Of a stretch of DNA of 64,000 nt, positions 54,435 through 63,399 are shown piece after piece. The DNA lies in the NCBI GenBank assembly GCA_041984885.1, contig JBHIXH010000004.1:1-64000 (forward strand). The letters run 5' to 3'. This DNA is from UBA4486 sp041984885 (GTDB lineage Bacteria; Pseudomonadota; Gammaproteobacteria; Eutrophobiales; Eutrophobiaceae). The translations under genes were made by a program, and so were the position numbers. The notes beneath the pieces were generated by a model. The model did no database searches. It was not told where the DNA came from and saw only the letters and a list, made by a program, of their open reading frames with translations. Numbering within the stretch: position 1 is the stretch's first letter; each line of letters begins with the position of its first letter.

Positions 54435-56321
54435 ATGAGTCACGAGCTTTCCACACCCTTACTTGACAAAATTCGTCTTCCCGCCGACCTGCGCCAATTG
54501 CCCGAGTCCGAGCTGGAGACACTGGCAAACGAATGTCGTGCCTATCTACTGCATTCTGTCAGCCAGAGTGGCGGTCACTTTGCGGCCAGTCTCGGGGCGA
54601 CTGAACTGACGATAGCGTTACACTACGTCTATAACACACCGGAAGACCGCATAGTCTGGGACGTTGGGCATCAGGCCTACGTTCACAAGATACTGACCGG
54701 GCGTCGTGATCAACTGCACTCGATTCGCAAATGGGGCGGTCTGGCACCGTTTCCCAAACGTGACGAGAGTGAGTTTGATACGTTTGGTGTCGGTCATTCC
54801 AGCACGTCGATAAGCGCAGCACTCGGCATGGCAATCGCAGCGCGGAACCTGGGAACGAACCGCAAGGCGGTCGCCGTGATCGGTGACGGTGCCATAACAG
54901 CCGGTATGGCGTTCGAGGCACTGAATCATGCCGGCGATCTGAACGCGAACCTGCTGGTCGTGTTAAACGATAACAACATGTCAATCTCGCCAAATGTCGG
55001 TGCCCTGACGAAGCGTTTCGCTCAAATCCTCTCCGGCAAGATTTACACGTCGATCAAGGAGCAGGGCAAAAAGGTTTTATCACGCATGCCGCCAGCCTGG
55101 GAGATCGCACGCCGGGCCGAGGAACACATAAAAGGGCTGGTGGTGCCGGGAACATTATTTGAAGAATTTGGCTTTAACTATATTGGTCCGATCGATGGTC
55201 ACGATATGAGTGCACTGGTCGAAACCATTCGCAACCTGAAAAATCTCGAGGGTCCACAGTTTCTGCACATTATCACGCAGAAGGGCAAGGGTTACGGACC
55301 GGCAGAAGAAGACCCGATTAAATACCATGGCGTGACGCCGTTTGATCCGGATAAGGGCATTATACCGTCGGGTAAACCGTCACCGGTCACCTACAGCAAG
55401 GTGTTTGGTGACTGGGTCTGTGACATGGCGGCACTCGATGAACGTCTGGTAGCGATCACGCCGGCGATGCGCGAGGGGTCCGGTCTCGTGCGGTTTGAAC
55501 AGGAGTACCCCGAGCGCTACTTCGATGTTGCAATTGCTGAACAGCATAGCGTGACGGTAGCTGCCGGCATGGCGTGTGACGGGTTAAAACCGGTTGTTGC
55601 CATCTACTCAACGTTTCTGCAACGTGGTTACGATCAACTGGTACATGATGTCATTACCCAGAACCTGCCGGTACTGTTTGCCATCGACCGAGCCGGTCTC
55701 GTCGGCGCAGATGGCCCGACGCACAATGGCTCGTACGATATATCTTTTATGCGTTGTTTACCGAACATGGTATTGATGTTGCCGGCCGATGAGAACGAGT
55801 GTCGGCAAATGTTATATACCGGCTTCCAACTGGATCAACCGGCCGCGGTACGTTATCCGCGTGGCACCGGCCCCGGTGTCGAGATTCAGCAGCAAATGAA
55901 AGGGATACCGGTTGGCAAGGCGGAACTGCGACGTGAAGGCAGCAAGATAGCGATTCTGGCTTTTGGCGTTGTGCTGAAAGATTGTCTGGATGCGGCGGAA
56001 GACCTGAATGCAACGGTTGTTAATATGCGTTTTGCCAAACCGATTGATGCCGACATGATTCTGAAAATGGCCAGCAGTCATGATTTGCTCGTGACCGTGG
56101 AAGAAAACATGGTGCAGGGCGGTTGCGGCAGTGCTGTATCAGAAGTTCTGGCCGAACACCGTGTGGAACAGAAAGTGATTCACTATGGATTACCGGATCG
56201 GCTGGTGCAACATGGTTCACGTGACGACATGCTGGATGATGTGAAGTTGAACAAGGCCGGAATTCTTGAGTTTATCAATCATCATATTAATGAAGAAAAG
56301 CGTAGTGCCAGGACGGCGTAG
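54435..56321 (+). CDS. dxs: 1-deoxy-D-xylulose-5-phosphate synthase
   Basis: The 628-residue thiamine diphosphate enzyme makes DXP from pyruvate and glyceraldehyde 3-phosphate, entry to the MEP pathway that feeds quinones and hopanoids. GHSSTSISAALG and the ThDP motif GDGAITAGMAFEALNHAG...NDNNMSIS are present. ATG 54435 (MSHELSTPLL) fits the family; the longer frame from 54369 does not. It is divergent from hpnH and has a terminator 24 bp downstream. Confidence 0.96.
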   Translation: MSHELSTPLLDKIRLPADLRQLPESELETLANECRAYLLHSVSQSGGHFAASLGATELTIALHYVYNTPEDRIVWDVGHQAYVHKILTGRRDQLHSIRKWGGLAPFPKRDESEFDTFGVGHSSTSISAALGMAIAARNLGTNRKAVAVIGDGAITAGMAFEALNHAGDLNANLLVVLNDNNMSISPNVGALTKRFAQILSGKIYTSIKEQGKKVLSRMPPAWEIARRAEEHIKGLVVPGTLFEEFGFNYIGPIDGHDMSALVETIRNLKNLEGPQFLHIITQKGKGYGPAEEDPIKYHGVTPFDPDKGIIPSGKPSPVTYSKVFGDWVCDMAALDERLVAITPAMREGSGLVRFEQEYPERYFDVAIAEQHSVTVAAGMACDGLKPVVAIYSTFLQRGYDQLVHDVITQNLPVLFAIDRAGLVGADGPTHNGSYDISFMRCLPNMVLMLPADENECRQMLYTGFQLDQPAAVRYPRGTGPGVEIQQQMKGIPVGKAELRREGSKIAILAFGVVLKDCLDAAEDLNATVVNMRFAKPIDADMILKMASSHDLLVTVEENMVQGGCGSAVSEVLAEHRVEQKVIHYGLPDRLVQHGSRDDMLDDVKLNKAGILEFINHHINEEKRSARTA

Positions 56322-56344
56322 AGAGACCAGATAGTCAGAAATAA

Positions 56345-56369
56345 AAAACCCCGCGATGAGCGGGGTTTT
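56345..56369. terminator. Terminator after dxs
   Basis: AAAACCCCGC, loop GATGA, GCGGGGTTTT forms a perfect ten-pair stem with T-rich ends on both strands. It serves dxs and probably also the convergent PEP-CTERM gene. Confidence 0.9.
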
Positions 56370-56389
56370 GTGTTTGTAGCAGGTGGCGT

Positions 56390-57061
56390 TTATTTAATCC
56401 GACGTCTTACAGCACCTAATCCGATCAAGCCAGCGGCAAACAGGGCGAGCACCGATGGTTCTGTGACAGGTGCCCCGGTATAGAGAAAGTCGCTGGAATT
56501 CAGATGTGTGTTCTCCCAGCCATTCGTAGGATTATTCGGCGTGATGCTGTGGTTCAGCCAACCGTTACCGCACCAGGGACCGTCACCTGGTCGGCATGGA
56601 CCTCCGTCATTTTTAGGGCCAAATCCATCACTGCCCATCCATTCCAGTAACAGGAAGCTGTGGCCGAGCTCATTCCAGATACTGCCTGAACCACCGGAAG
56701 TTCCATTGATGAATTCCCACGACCCATCGGTCGCGTCTACGTCGAGGTCAGTGTAGGTAAAAGTAAATCCCCAGTCTGTATCGCGAGCCTCGCCATCGCT
56801 TTCAGTACCACCCAGCAAGGTACCGCCAAGAACGGCAGTGTTAGCAACTGAGTCTACTGTCATGCCGACATCGACAAACGAAAATGTGTAGATGTCGCTC
56901 GAACTACCGGAATAGAGACCATCCAGACGAAGTCCGTAATGTGGGGGTGCTGTGTTTCCCTCTACGCTATTAAATAGATCAAATTCAAATACAGTTGCAT
57001 TGGCTGAGCCCGCCAACAAAGTCAGGCCTAAAAACAAGGTAGTAACAGTCTTCATCTTCAT
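56390..57061 (-). CDS. PEP-CTERM sorting-domain protein
   Basis: The product (223 residues from ATG 57061) has a signal peptide (about residues 1-22, ANA cleavage) and a C-terminal PEP-CTERM tail: TEPSVLALFAAGLIGLGAVRRR, with the EP dipeptide, a hydrophobic helix and Arg cluster recognised by exosortase. The central domain is unrecognised, rich in Gly, Asn and Trp, with two Cys. Such proteins are exported and processed for the exopolysaccharide matrix. In-frame ATG codons at 57076 and 57055 are alternative starts. A candidate sigma-54 promoter lies about 50 bp upstream. Confidence 0.85.
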   Translation of the reverse strand: MKMKTVTTLFLGLTLLAGSANATVFEFDLFNSVEGNTAPPHYGLRLDGLYSGSSSDIYTFSFVDVGMTVDSVANTAVLGGTLLGGTESDGEARDTDWGFTFTYTDLDVDATDGSWEFINGTSGGSGSIWNELGHSFLLLEWMGSDGFGPKNDGGPCRPGDGPWCGNGWLNHSITPNNPTNGWENTHLNSSDFLYTGAPVTEPSVLALFAAGLIGLGAVRRRIK

Positions 57062-57111
57062 AATTACGTGTCTCAACGGTAAATTGTGATGTTTTACTAC
57101 TCATCTTTAAC

Positions 57112-57126
57112 GCAGTTCTTATGCCA
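57112..57126 (-). promoter_or_regulatory. Candidate sigma-54 promoter of the PEP-CTERM gene
   Basis: On the minus strand the sequence TGGCATAAGAACTGC has the invariant GG and GC pairs exactly ten bases apart and matches TGGCAC-N5-TTGC at most positions. Transcription would start near 57100, about 40 bp before the ATG. PEP-CTERM genes in several bacteria are under RpoN with the PrsK/PrsR system, which fits. Confidence 0.55.
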
Positions 57127-57185
57127 AAAAAATAAATCGATAAATTTCAATGGCTTATGAAATAAGAGAGATTGTGAAGTAAAGT

Positions 57186-57280
57186 TTCTCGACAGTGTTG
57201 AGAACTTTATTCATAAATTCAGGAAGTTAGAAGTGATGGTCAAAAGTGCCGAACACACAAAAGTGTAAAGATTCTCGACA
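57186..57280. promoter_or_regulatory. Repeated palindromic sites upstream of the sigma-54 promoter
   Basis: TTCTCGACA-G-TGTTGAGAA (57186-57204) is a near-perfect palindrome with 8 of 9 paired positions, 60-80 bp upstream of the promoter. Its left half TTCTCGACA recurs exactly at 57272-57280. The placement is typical of enhancer sites for a sigma-54 activator. Confidence 0.45.
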
Positions 57281-57301
57281 CTATTGCTCAGCGTTATTGA
57301 G

Positions 57302-58384
57302 TCAGTCGTGTAACAATTTTCGGGTGACGGCGACCAGTGTTTCGAGGTCTGAATGACGGATCTCACCCATACAGGAAATGCGAAAAATATTTTTCGAGAG
57401 CTGACCCTGTCCGGCATAGATAATAAATCCGTTCTCTTTCAGATGATCGTGCAGCTGTGAATAACTGATATTGTCAGGCAGGTAGAACGCGTGTAACACG
57501 CAGGACGTCCGTTCTTCCGGTAACAATGGCAGGATGCCGGTTTCGCCGAGTCCTTCCCTGACCAGTTTCATACGCCGACGATACAGTTGATTGCGTGCCT
57601 GCCAGCCACCGGCCTCGGCAAATTCCCTGATGGCTTCATCCAGCGCATAAAAAGTCTGCACGGACTGGGTAAACGGTGTGCCACCGTTATCCTGACTTTG
57701 CAGGTACGCGGACAGATTCAGGTAAACAGAACGTGCCTCCGTTGCCTGCATTCGCTGTAAAGCTTCGCGTTCAACAACAACAAACGACGTGCCGGGAACA
57801 CCGTGCAGACATTTGTTTGCTGTTGCGGCTGTTGCTGCAACGTTCCAGTCGGAAAATTTTATTGCCTCTGCGCCGAAACTGCTGACAGCATCTATCAACA
57901 ACGCTACATCGTATTTTTTACAGATGCGCGCGATGGCATCCAGGTCATTTAACAGTCCGGTTGTCGTCTCGTGATGGACGACTGCGACATGGGTAATCTC
58001 CTCGTGATGCCGTAATTCACCTTCCAGTTGTGTCAGGTCAAGCTCGTCGCCCCAGCCATGTTGTAACACCCGATGATCGATATTGTAGGCCTCGGCAATT
58101 CGGGTCATGCGTTCACCATAGACACCGTTTTCCATGCACAACAATTTGCCATGCGCCGGGACACAACTGGTAATCATGGCCTCAACGGCCGCAGTGCCGG
58201 AGCCGGTAAGTAACACACTGGCCCAGTCTGTATCATTCAGCGAGTAAATATCCAGCAATCCGGAACGAATTGACTTCTGTAGCTCGGAAAATTCCGCTTC
58301 GCGATGACACAGGTCAGGACGTAACAGGGCATTGCGAACCCGTTCGCTTAAAGTAACCGGACCCGGATTCAATAATATGGTCAT
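57302..58384 (-). CDS. phnW: 2-aminoethylphosphonate-pyruvate transaminase
   Basis: The 360-residue class V aminotransferase begins LLNPGPVTLSERVR, has LTGSGTAAVEAM and the PLP lysine in ATANKCLHGVPG. PhnW interconverts 2-aminoethylphosphonate and phosphonoacetaldehyde. Because the other three genes of the operon are biosynthetic, it should here run toward 2-aminoethylphosphonate. It overlaps the decarboxylase gene by 4 bp. Confidence 0.93.
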   Translation of the reverse strand: MTILLNPGPVTLSERVRNALLRPDLCHREAEFSELQKSIRSGLLDIYSLNDTDWASVLLTGSGTAAVEAMITSCVPAHGKLLCMENGVYGERMTRIAEAYNIDHRVLQHGWGDELDLTQLEGELRHHEEITHVAVVHHETTTGLLNDLDAIARICKKYDVALLIDAVSSFGAEAIKFSDWNVAATAATANKCLHGVPGTSFVVVEREALQRMQATEARSVYLNLSAYLQSQDNGGTPFTQSVQTFYALDEAIREFAEAGGWQARNQLYRRRMKLVREGLGETGILPLLPEERTSCVLHAFYLPDNISYSQLHDHLKENGFIIYAGQGQLSKNIFRISCMGEIRHSDLETLVAVTRKLLHD

Positions 58385-59529
58385 TGGCCTGTTCCGATAT
58401 GTTTCATTAAACGTTGCAGTACATTTTCCGGTGCGACGTCGGGTCTGGGAAGATTATCAATAGTGCCAGGACGTATCTTTAAATGGGCAAACCTTGGGCC
58501 GGAACCGGTGTAGTGGAACATCTCGTTTAGCATGGCCGGATCATTGCCTTCATAGCAGAGTCCGTAACCACACGCGGCGGCGACTTTTGCAAAACGTACA
58601 TTCGTCGCCACCGTAGCCTGTGCTCCGGTGGAATCGTGTACCTCGTTATCAAGCACGATATGTACAAGGTTATTCGCTGCATAAGTGCCGAGCGTGGAAA
58701 AGTTACCCATTCGCATCAGTGCCGCCCCGTCACCCTCAATAATAACGACGTGCAAATCCGGTCGGGCCAGGGCCAGGCCAAGTCCGAGTGAACCGGCACA
58801 GCCCATCGAACCGACCATGTATAGATGGTTCACCCGGTCTTCTATTGAATATAGCTCCCTGCCGGTAAAACCGGTCGTTGCGATAACCACGGATTTATCT
58901 TCCGGTGTCAGTTCGATAATTTTGTTCAAAGCGGTGTTTCGACTGACACGATCCTGGTCACAATACAGCGTTCTTTCTTCGCATTGGCGCTGGCTGACAT
59001 CCGGTACTCTCGCGGTCGTCGCATCATGCAAGGCGACGGAACCTTTATGCATGATGAAGGCATAGGGGCGTTGATTGGCCTCCATATAACTCATTGCCCG
59101 TTTCAGGCAGGGTTCAACCTCAATAGCTGATTTTGGAAATATCTCCCAGGGTATGCGCATTGTGTCGAGCAACTTGTCGGTGATTTGTCCCATCAACTCA
59201 TGTTGTGGTTCATCTTTCAACCCGGGTTGGCCCCGATGGGTAGTAATTAACAACAGGGGTATCCTGAAAATGTAGGCCAGTGAAGTGAGTGGACTGATAG
59301 CATTACCGAGTCCGGAGTTTTGCATCATGACAACGGATTGTTGTCCGCCAATTACTGAACCGGCAGCCGTGGCAACGGCGTCACCTTCATTTGCCGAGGA
59401 AACGTAATTCAGTTGATCATCAGCGATGACATAATTGATAAACGGTGTCAGGAACGAGCAGGGTACGCCGGTATAGCGTTGAAAACCGTAGCGGCGTGCG
59501 GCTTCAATAAATTCGTTGGCTTCGATCAT
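58381..59529 (-). CDS. ppd: Phosphonopyruvate decarboxylase
   Basis: The 382-residue ThDP enzyme has YTGVPCSFLTPFINY, SSANEGDAVATAAG and the C-terminal ThDP site GDGAALMRMG. It decarboxylates phosphonopyruvate to phosphonoacetaldehyde, which drives the unfavourable mutase step. It lies 8 bp after the mutase gene and overlaps phnW. Confidence 0.94.
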   Translation of the reverse strand: MIEANEFIEAARRYGFQRYTGVPCSFLTPFINYVIADDQLNYVSSANEGDAVATAAGSVIGGQQSVVMMQNSGLGNAISPLTSLAYIFRIPLLLITTHRGQPGLKDEPQHELMGQITDKLLDTMRIPWEIFPKSAIEVEPCLKRAMSYMEANQRPYAFIMHKGSVALHDATTARVPDVSQRQCEERTLYCDQDRVSRNTALNKIIELTPEDKSVVIATTGFTGRELYSIEDRVNHLYMVGSMGCAGSLGLGLALARPDLHVVIIEGDGAALMRMGNFSTLGTYAANNLVHIVLDNEVHDSTGAQATVATNVRFAKVAAACGYGLCYEGNDPAMLNEMFHYTGSGPRFAHLKIRPGTIDNLPRPDVAPENVLQRLMKHIGTGQ

Positions 59530-59537
59530 GATGTCTG

Positions 59538-61154
59538 TCAGGCAAAGTCGACGGCACGTTCCAGATCCTGCAGTACATTAATATCTAGCCAGTGACCATT
59601 GATGTAATGCACATGAATATCCCGACCCTGTTCAACCAGATGATTAAGCAAGTCCGGTATTTCCAGGCTGGAGAAGTCATCACGTTGCTGTAATGTTTTC
59701 ATAGCTTCTGTTACCCACTGCAGCCCATCGCCACGAACACGCAACATGCCAATCCAGCGGCCACTCGGTTTTTGTTCATTATGCGACGCTTCTTTATCAA
59801 TGGACTCGAGTGTAACCTTTTGATGAAACAGTGAACGATCATCCGGGCTGCTACACCAGGCATAATCCGGTGAGCCACTGATGTAATCGGCCGACAGGAC
59901 AGAATCGACGGTGATGACCAGTTCACCTTCACTGTCGAGTAAGTCCTGCAGGATATAATCACGGAAGAGTAAATCACCGTAGCTGATGATCATGTCATCG
60001 TGAAAGTACTCGCTGGCACTTAACAAAGAGACCAGTTCTCCGGTTGACTCGTAATTTTCATTGATACATTTTGTAATGCCGTTGGCATCAATGCTTTCCT
60101 GTTTATAACCGGCAACCACACAGGTCGAGTGAATATGCTGTCGTTTGTAGACGTCCAGCAAGCGGCGTAACAGCGTCTTGCCACCTATTGGTAACATAAT
60201 TTTTGGTCTGTCTTCAGTCAGTTCCTGTAACGCCTGGCCACGGCTGGCCGCCAGCACGATAGCGCGCGTGTGATCCTGGCTACTGGTTTCGTAGATTTTT
60301 TGTGCCGCGGTTAATTCGTCCGCACCCTGTAGCGAGAAGATTTGGCTGACAGTGGCAATCTTGTCCTCAACATTGGTTACGCTGTTTTCCACGAATATCG
60401 TGTTACTCACCGTTTTCATGGCAGCGATTGATGCGCGTATCATGTGATTGGCCCAGATCACGAGGTTAATATCGGCTTTTTCGTAGACCTCGACTGGCGT
60501 GCTGTAATACGTGGTCGGAACGATGACGAGCGGCGACCGGCCGGCCCACTCGTTTGCAAATGCAATGATTTCATCGGCCTGTTTTTGTTTGCTGTGGATC
60601 AGTATGCCGTCTGCACCGGCCTGGTGATAGGCTTCGGCGCGTTTCAGTGCTTCCGCCAGACCCCAGCCGGCAATCAGTGCCTCAATACGCGCAACCACAC
60701 AAAAATCATCGTCAGCCTGGCTGTCCTTGCCGGCTTTAATCTTGCCGCAGAACTCATCGATATCAGCCAGTGGTTGGCGTTCGCCATCGATAAAACTGTT
60801 TAATTTCGGGAATTGCTTGTCTTCTATGCAGACACCCGCAATCTGTCTTTGCTCGAGTTTTTTTACCAGGCGTCGCATGTTATTGAAATTACCGTAGCCG
60901 GTATCACCATCGAGCAGAATCGGTATGTCGGTGATGTCGGACATAAACTCGAGCATGTCGACAACCTGGGTCCAGCTGGCCTCGTTGCTGTCACGCACGC
61001 CAAACTGGGCTGAAATTGCCAGGCCACTTGCCCAGATCCCTTTAAAACCGGCCTGTTCGACAATGCGGGCAGAAATACCGTTATGCGCTTCCATGATAAA
61101 CGAAACGGCCTTGCTCTCAAGCAACTGCCTGAATTGAGTGGTTTTTGACTGCAT
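59538..61154 (-). CDS. pepM: PEP mutase fused to a nucleotidyltransferase domain
   Basis: The 538-residue protein is a fusion. Residues 1-290 are PEP mutase: SGLAISAQFGVRDSNEAS and EDKQFPKLNS, the signature that separates it from isocitrate lyase-type relatives. Residues 300-538 are an NTP-transferase domain (RAIVLAASRGQALQEL, then RPKIMLPIGGKTLL), probably a cytidylyltransferase for the phosphonate. The mutase makes phosphonopyruvate from PEP. The first Gly of the usual GxGxR loop is altered (ASRGQ), a form common in such fusions. Confidence 0.92.
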   Translation of the reverse strand: MQSKTTQFRQLLESKAVSFIMEAHNGISARIVEQAGFKGIWASGLAISAQFGVRDSNEASWTQVVDMLEFMSDITDIPILLDGDTGYGNFNNMRRLVKKLEQRQIAGVCIEDKQFPKLNSFIDGERQPLADIDEFCGKIKAGKDSQADDDFCVVARIEALIAGWGLAEALKRAEAYHQAGADGILIHSKQKQADEIIAFANEWAGRSPLVIVPTTYYSTPVEVYEKADINLVIWANHMIRASIAAMKTVSNTIFVENSVTNVEDKIATVSQIFSLQGADELTAAQKIYETSSQDHTRAIVLAASRGQALQELTEDRPKIMLPIGGKTLLRRLLDVYKRQHIHSTCVVAGYKQESIDANGITKCINENYESTGELVSLLSASEYFHDDMIISYGDLLFRDYILQDLLDSEGELVITVDSVLSADYISGSPDYAWCSSPDDRSLFHQKVTLESIDKEASHNEQKPSGRWIGMLRVRGDGLQWVTEAMKTLQQRDDFSSLEIPDLLNHLVEQGRDIHVHYINGHWLDINVLQDLERAVDFA

Positions 61155-61158
61155 AATG

Positions 61159-61905
61159 TTAATTGTTAATTTGTGGCAGGATTTCCAGTTTAGCCCTTTC
61201 GACGTCTTCGGCGAAATCTATCTCTATCCATGGCAGACCAGTGATATCTTCATAGTGAAACCATTGCGGGTGTTCTAACACGACATCACGCAGCACTTCC
61301 TCATACGGTTGATCGAATCGTTGCTGATCCAGGTATTGCCCGGTCTTAGCCATGATCATTGCCTTGGCTTCTCCGGCAAAACGAAAAAACCCAACCGATT
61401 CACCCTGTAAATCATATTCAAGTCCGGTTGCGACCTGTTTACGAAACTCGACGATCCGTTGCTGATGGATGCAAATCTTGACCGGTTCGTCGCCCGCTTC
61501 AAATTCCTGATCCAGCAGGAAACAGTTTTCATGCTGACTTTGCACCAGTTGTTGCAAGATTTTTTCTGAATACAGGACATCTGCGTCCATCAATAAAACC
61601 GGGCCCGGATTATCGAACACCGGTTGGCCGGTCCACAGGCTGATCACGCTGCCTTCACGATAGCGATCGTTGTGTATTGTATTAATGTTTATCGATGGAT
61701 AATCAAGGTTATTTATCGTGGCAGTGATTTGTTCACTTTCATAACCGGTAATGACTGTTATCCCGGTAATCTCGAGCCTGCTCAGACATTCTATATGACG
61801 TTGCAGCAGGCTTATGCCATCGAATTCCAGTAATGACTTGGGCCGATTATTGGCCGCGTCTCCCAATCGATTGCCGATGCCGGCGGCCAGTATTAATGCG
61901 TGCAT
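61159..61905 (-). CDS. Sugar/choline-type nucleotidyltransferase (PntC-like)
   Basis: The 248-residue protein has the nucleotide-binding start LILAAGIGNRLGDAANNRPKSLLEF, LLMDADVLY for metal binding, and resembles phosphocholine and 2-aminoethylphosphonate cytidylyltransferases. It heads the phosphonate operon and lies 4 bp before pepM. It may make CMP-2-aminoethylphosphonate for attachment to lipid or glycan. Whether it or the fused domain of PepM does this is not known. Confidence 0.82.
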   Translation of the reverse strand: MHALILAAGIGNRLGDAANNRPKSLLEFDGISLLQRHIECLSRLEITGITVITGYESEQITATINNLDYPSININTIHNDRYREGSVISLWTGQPVFDNPGPVLLMDADVLYSEKILQQLVQSQHENCFLLDQEFEAGDEPVKICIHQQRIVEFRKQVATGLEYDLQGESVGFFRFAGEAKAMIMAKTGQYLDQQRFDQPYEEVLRDVVLEHPQWFHYEDITGLPWIEIDFAEDVERAKLEILPQINN

Positions 61906-62045
61906 AACAGGTTATCTCAATGATTGATGTCAGAAGTTTATCTGCGGCCTGAAAATTCCGTCTTGTTTTCTATTTTGTGTCTTGATTGACTGTGAACTAC
62001 GTCTGACAAAAGCTATACCTGTTTCAAATTATACTGTATAAGTGA

Positions 62046-62073
62046 TTGAATTACTGTAGAATATGATTATAAC
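62046..62073 (+). promoter_or_regulatory. Candidate sigma-70 promoter of the kinase gene
   Basis: TTGAAT (62046-62051) and TATAAC (62068-62073), 16 bp apart, match -35 and -10 elements at four and five of six positions. A start near 62080 would give a short leader before ATG 62106, with AGGA as ribosome site. The region upstream (61906-62045) is AT-rich. Confidence 0.4.
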
Positions 62074-62105
62074 TAAAAGCATATCACAGGAATTGACCGA
62101 AAATC

Positions 62106-63398
62106 ATGGCGGATTCAGTACCTGACAAACTGGGTAAATACGAAATCTCCGAAGTCATCGGCAAGGGTAGCATGGGTGTTGTTTACCAGGGTTACGACCC
62201 GTTTTCCGATGCGCCTGTAGCTGTCAAGGTGGCCCTGGCCGACTCCCTGAAAGACAAGGAAGTCGGTCCACGTTATCGCAAGATGTTTTTCAACGAGGCG
62301 CACACGGCCGGCATGCTGAAACATCCGAATATCATCGATATCCTTGATGCCGGTGCCGATGATGATAACTGTTACATTGTCATGGAACTGGTCGAGGGAG
62401 GCGAGACGCTGAAGAAGTTCACCAGCGGTGAAAATTTACTCCCGGTCGAACAGGTTATAGAAATTATTTTCAAATGCGCGAAGGCGCTCGATTATGCCCA
62501 TCGTCAGGGCGTCATACACAGGGACATAAAACCGACCAATATTCTCATTACGCAGGACATGGATGTGAAAATCGGCGACTTCAGTATTGCGCATTTAATG
62601 TCGAGTGACACGACCAATACGATGCCGATGGGCTTTGTCGGTTCTCCGCGATACATGTCGCCGGAGCAGGTTCAGGAAGACAACATAACCAATCAGACCG
62701 ATCTGTTTTCACTCGGTATTGTCATGTATGAACTGCTAACAGGAAAACATCCGTTTTATGCGGATAGTTTTTCACGCCTGATACACAAGATCATCAACGA
62801 AAAACATCCACCGTTGAAAACACATCGTCAGGATATCCCCGATATCCTTGAAAAGATTGTGCATCATGCGCTGCAGAAGAATCCGGAAAAACGCTACAAG
62901 ATGGGCTTGAACATGGCGGCTGATCTGAGTCTCGCCTTTGATTACCTGGAAAAACCGGAACAGGACATCGCGGTGCAGGAAAAATTCAATGCGATTCAGC
63001 AACTGGATTTTTTCAGTGATTTCCCCGAGTCGGAAATCTGGGAGATCATCCGTGCCTGTATCTGGCAGGAATTTAATGCCGATGACGAAATTATCGTTGA
63101 AGGTGATATTGATGATTCGTTCTATATCATCTGCGAAGGTGCAGTCAACGTTTTAAAAGGTGAAACCGTAGTCGGCAGTCTTGGCAAGGGCGATTGTTTT
63201 GGAGAAATGGCGTACCTGAGCAAGACCGAAAGAACGGCCACGATTCGTGCCAGCAAGCGCCTGTCCATAATGAAAATTAATGCCACGTTGATCGACCAGG
63301 TCTCGGTCGAGTGCCAGCTACATTTCAGCAAGGTGTTCATGCAGACACTGGTAAAACGACTTTCAATGACTACCGCCTTGCTGGTGAGTCAGGATTGA
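62106..63398 (+). CDS. Ser/Thr protein kinase with C-terminal cyclic nucleotide-binding domain
   Basis: The 430-residue protein combines a Hanks-type kinase (residues 10-280) and a CNBD (about 295-415), with no membrane segment. Kinase motifs: GKGSMG loop, VAVK (Lys41), HRDIKPTN (Asp140), and DFS (158-160) instead of DFG; SPEQ replaces APE. The CNBD has FGEMAYLSKTERTATI, with Glu367 and Arg376 positioned to bind cAMP or cGMP. The order resembles a reversed eukaryotic PKG. A class I adenylate cyclase is encoded in this window, so cAMP control is plausible. Targets are unknown. It is convergent with pgi. Confidence 0.92.
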   Translation: MADSVPDKLGKYEISEVIGKGSMGVVYQGYDPFSDAPVAVKVALADSLKDKEVGPRYRKMFFNEAHTAGMLKHPNIIDILDAGADDDNCYIVMELVEGGETLKKFTSGENLLPVEQVIEIIFKCAKALDYAHRQGVIHRDIKPTNILITQDMDVKIGDFSIAHLMSSDTTNTMPMGFVGSPRYMSPEQVQEDNITNQTDLFSLGIVMYELLTGKHPFYADSFSRLIHKIINEKHPPLKTHRQDIPDILEKIVHHALQKNPEKRYKMGLNMAADLSLAFDYLEKPEQDIAVQEKFNAIQQLDFFSDFPESEIWEIIRACIWQEFNADDEIIVEGDIDDSFYIICEGAVNVLKGETVVGSLGKGDCFGEMAYLSKTERTATIRASKRLSIMKINATLIDQVSVECQLHFSKVFMQTLVKRLSMTTALLVSQD

Positions 63399-63399
63399 A

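Noticed and set aside
61991..62006. CRP-like site upstream of the kinase (TGTGA-N6-TCTGA)
   Set aside because: The second half matches only three of five bases, too weak to list beside the better site at 9980.
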